Below are positions 41,237 through 41,487 of a stretch of DNA of 41,487 nt, in pieces. Origin of the DNA: Bacteroidales bacterium. GTDB lineage: Bacteria > Bacteroidota > Bacteroidia > Bacteroidales > Muribaculaceae. Under the pieces are notes generated by a model. It was not told where the DNA came from. It saw nothing but the letters and a program-made list of their open reading frames with translations, and made no database searches. The DNA is taken from contig SFJG01000009.1 of assembly GCA_004555955.1 (NCBI GenBank), positions 1 to 41,487 on the forward strand, read 5' to 3'. How positions within the stretch are numbered: the first letter of the stretch is position 1; each line of letters starts with the position of its first letter. A program made the translations under genes and the position numbers.

Positions 41237-41487
41237 CTATAAAGATAATTTGTAAACCTTGAAATTGTTGATTTTAGCCTTCTTGGCATTAGCACTAACT
41301 TCAATTTTGTTATAGGGGACAGTCGGGAATACAAGATTTGTTTGAACAAACCTGCCACCATCGCCGAACGCTTCTATACTTGAACGGTCGACATAAAGCG
41401 TCAATTTCATCGTTGACGACTCGCTCATCACGTCGCATTTCGTTGTCGATGCAAATTCGGCATTGAAGTCGGTCAAGCCGCTCTTGC
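41237..41487 (-). CDS. C-terminal end of a GH32 fructosidase (cut by window edge)
   Basis: The frame is open from the right edge to the stop at 41237-41239; 83 codons are visible, and no start lies in the window. The segment TLYVDRSSIEAFGDGGRFVQ is the signature of the GH32 C-terminal beta-sandwich (D-R-S-S-x-E-x-F-x-x-G-G). The catalytic five-bladed propeller would lie outside the window. GH32 enzymes release fructose from levan, inulin or sucrose. It is the first visible gene of the GH32-MFS-fructokinase operon. Confidence 0.9.
   Translation of the reverse strand, partial: KSGLTDFNAEFASTTKCDVMSESSTMKLTLYVDRSSIEAFGDGGRFVQTNLVFPTVPYNKIEVSANAKKAKINNFKVYKLSL

Noticed and set aside
1..41487. 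rRNA, tRNA, CRISPR, IS element, phage or integrase genes
   Set aside because: Gaps between genes were read on both strands; none showed tRNA arms, regularly spaced repeats or transposase-like frames. A covariance-model scan was not possible.

Overview
The window reads as a chromosomal segment of a gut-type Bacteroidota (order Bacteroidales; a Muribaculaceae-like organism is my best guess, an inference). Support: several promoters of the Bacteroidota sigma-ABfr type (-7 TAnnTTTG, -33 TTTG, spacer about 19), a 2484-residue SprA homologue, a hybrid two-component regulator fused to AraC with a sugar-binding sensor, a GGGtGRT-family gene, tandem DUF1573 genes, DUF3791/DUF3990 genes and a LysRS with a C-terminal extension. 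No rRNA, tRNA, CRISPR array, insertion sequence or phage gene was seen. No stretch above about 300 bases lacks a gene.

Layout. 1-2398 (minus): two unrecognised envelope proteins, one cut by the left edge, overlapping by 35 nt. 2516-3866 (minus): a stand-alone LytTR regulator coupled to a membrane-anchored NAGPA-like protein, then a possible 27-codon peptide and a strong terminator. 3962-5056 (minus): pyrE with an SRPBCC gene, own promoter and terminator. 5170-7633 (minus): DedA, family 2 glycosyltransferase, RadC. 7777-9491 (plus): an IscU/NifU-like protein and a GGGtGRT protein, with consensus promoter, strong SD and terminator. 9670-10711 (plus): DUF3791-DUF3990-DUF3791, resembling an ADP-ribosyltransferase toxin/antitoxin cassette. 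10793-13555 (minus): lysS-gpsA. 13832-16393 (plus): two DUF1573 proteins and a MeaB-type GTPase. 16514-18196 (plus): a secreted endonuclease I with a possible T9SS sorting tail. 18373-24302 (plus): 5'-nucleotidase, GH3/serine-hydrolase fusion and RecD-like helicase. 24384-25880 (plus): an ECF sigma factor between two membrane proteins, preceded by an ECF-like promoter. 25884-28077 (minus): a GT-C-type membrane protein and a DUF4369-like lipoprotein. 28215-36258 (minus): ruvA-sprA. 36343-41487 (minus): the end of a fructan utilisation locus: HTCS sensor, fructokinase, MFS sugar importer and the C-terminal end of a GH32 fructosidase.

How the parts fit. The right-hand block is a coherent pathway: GH32 releases fructose, the MFS carrier imports it, the PfkB kinase phosphorylates it and the HTCS probably senses it. 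SprA would form the outer-membrane channel of type IX secretion, for which the nuclease at 16514 is a possible client. The least explained units are the IscU-like/GGGtGRT pair, the DUF3791/DUF3990 cassette, the LytTR/NAGPA-like pair and the ECF operon.
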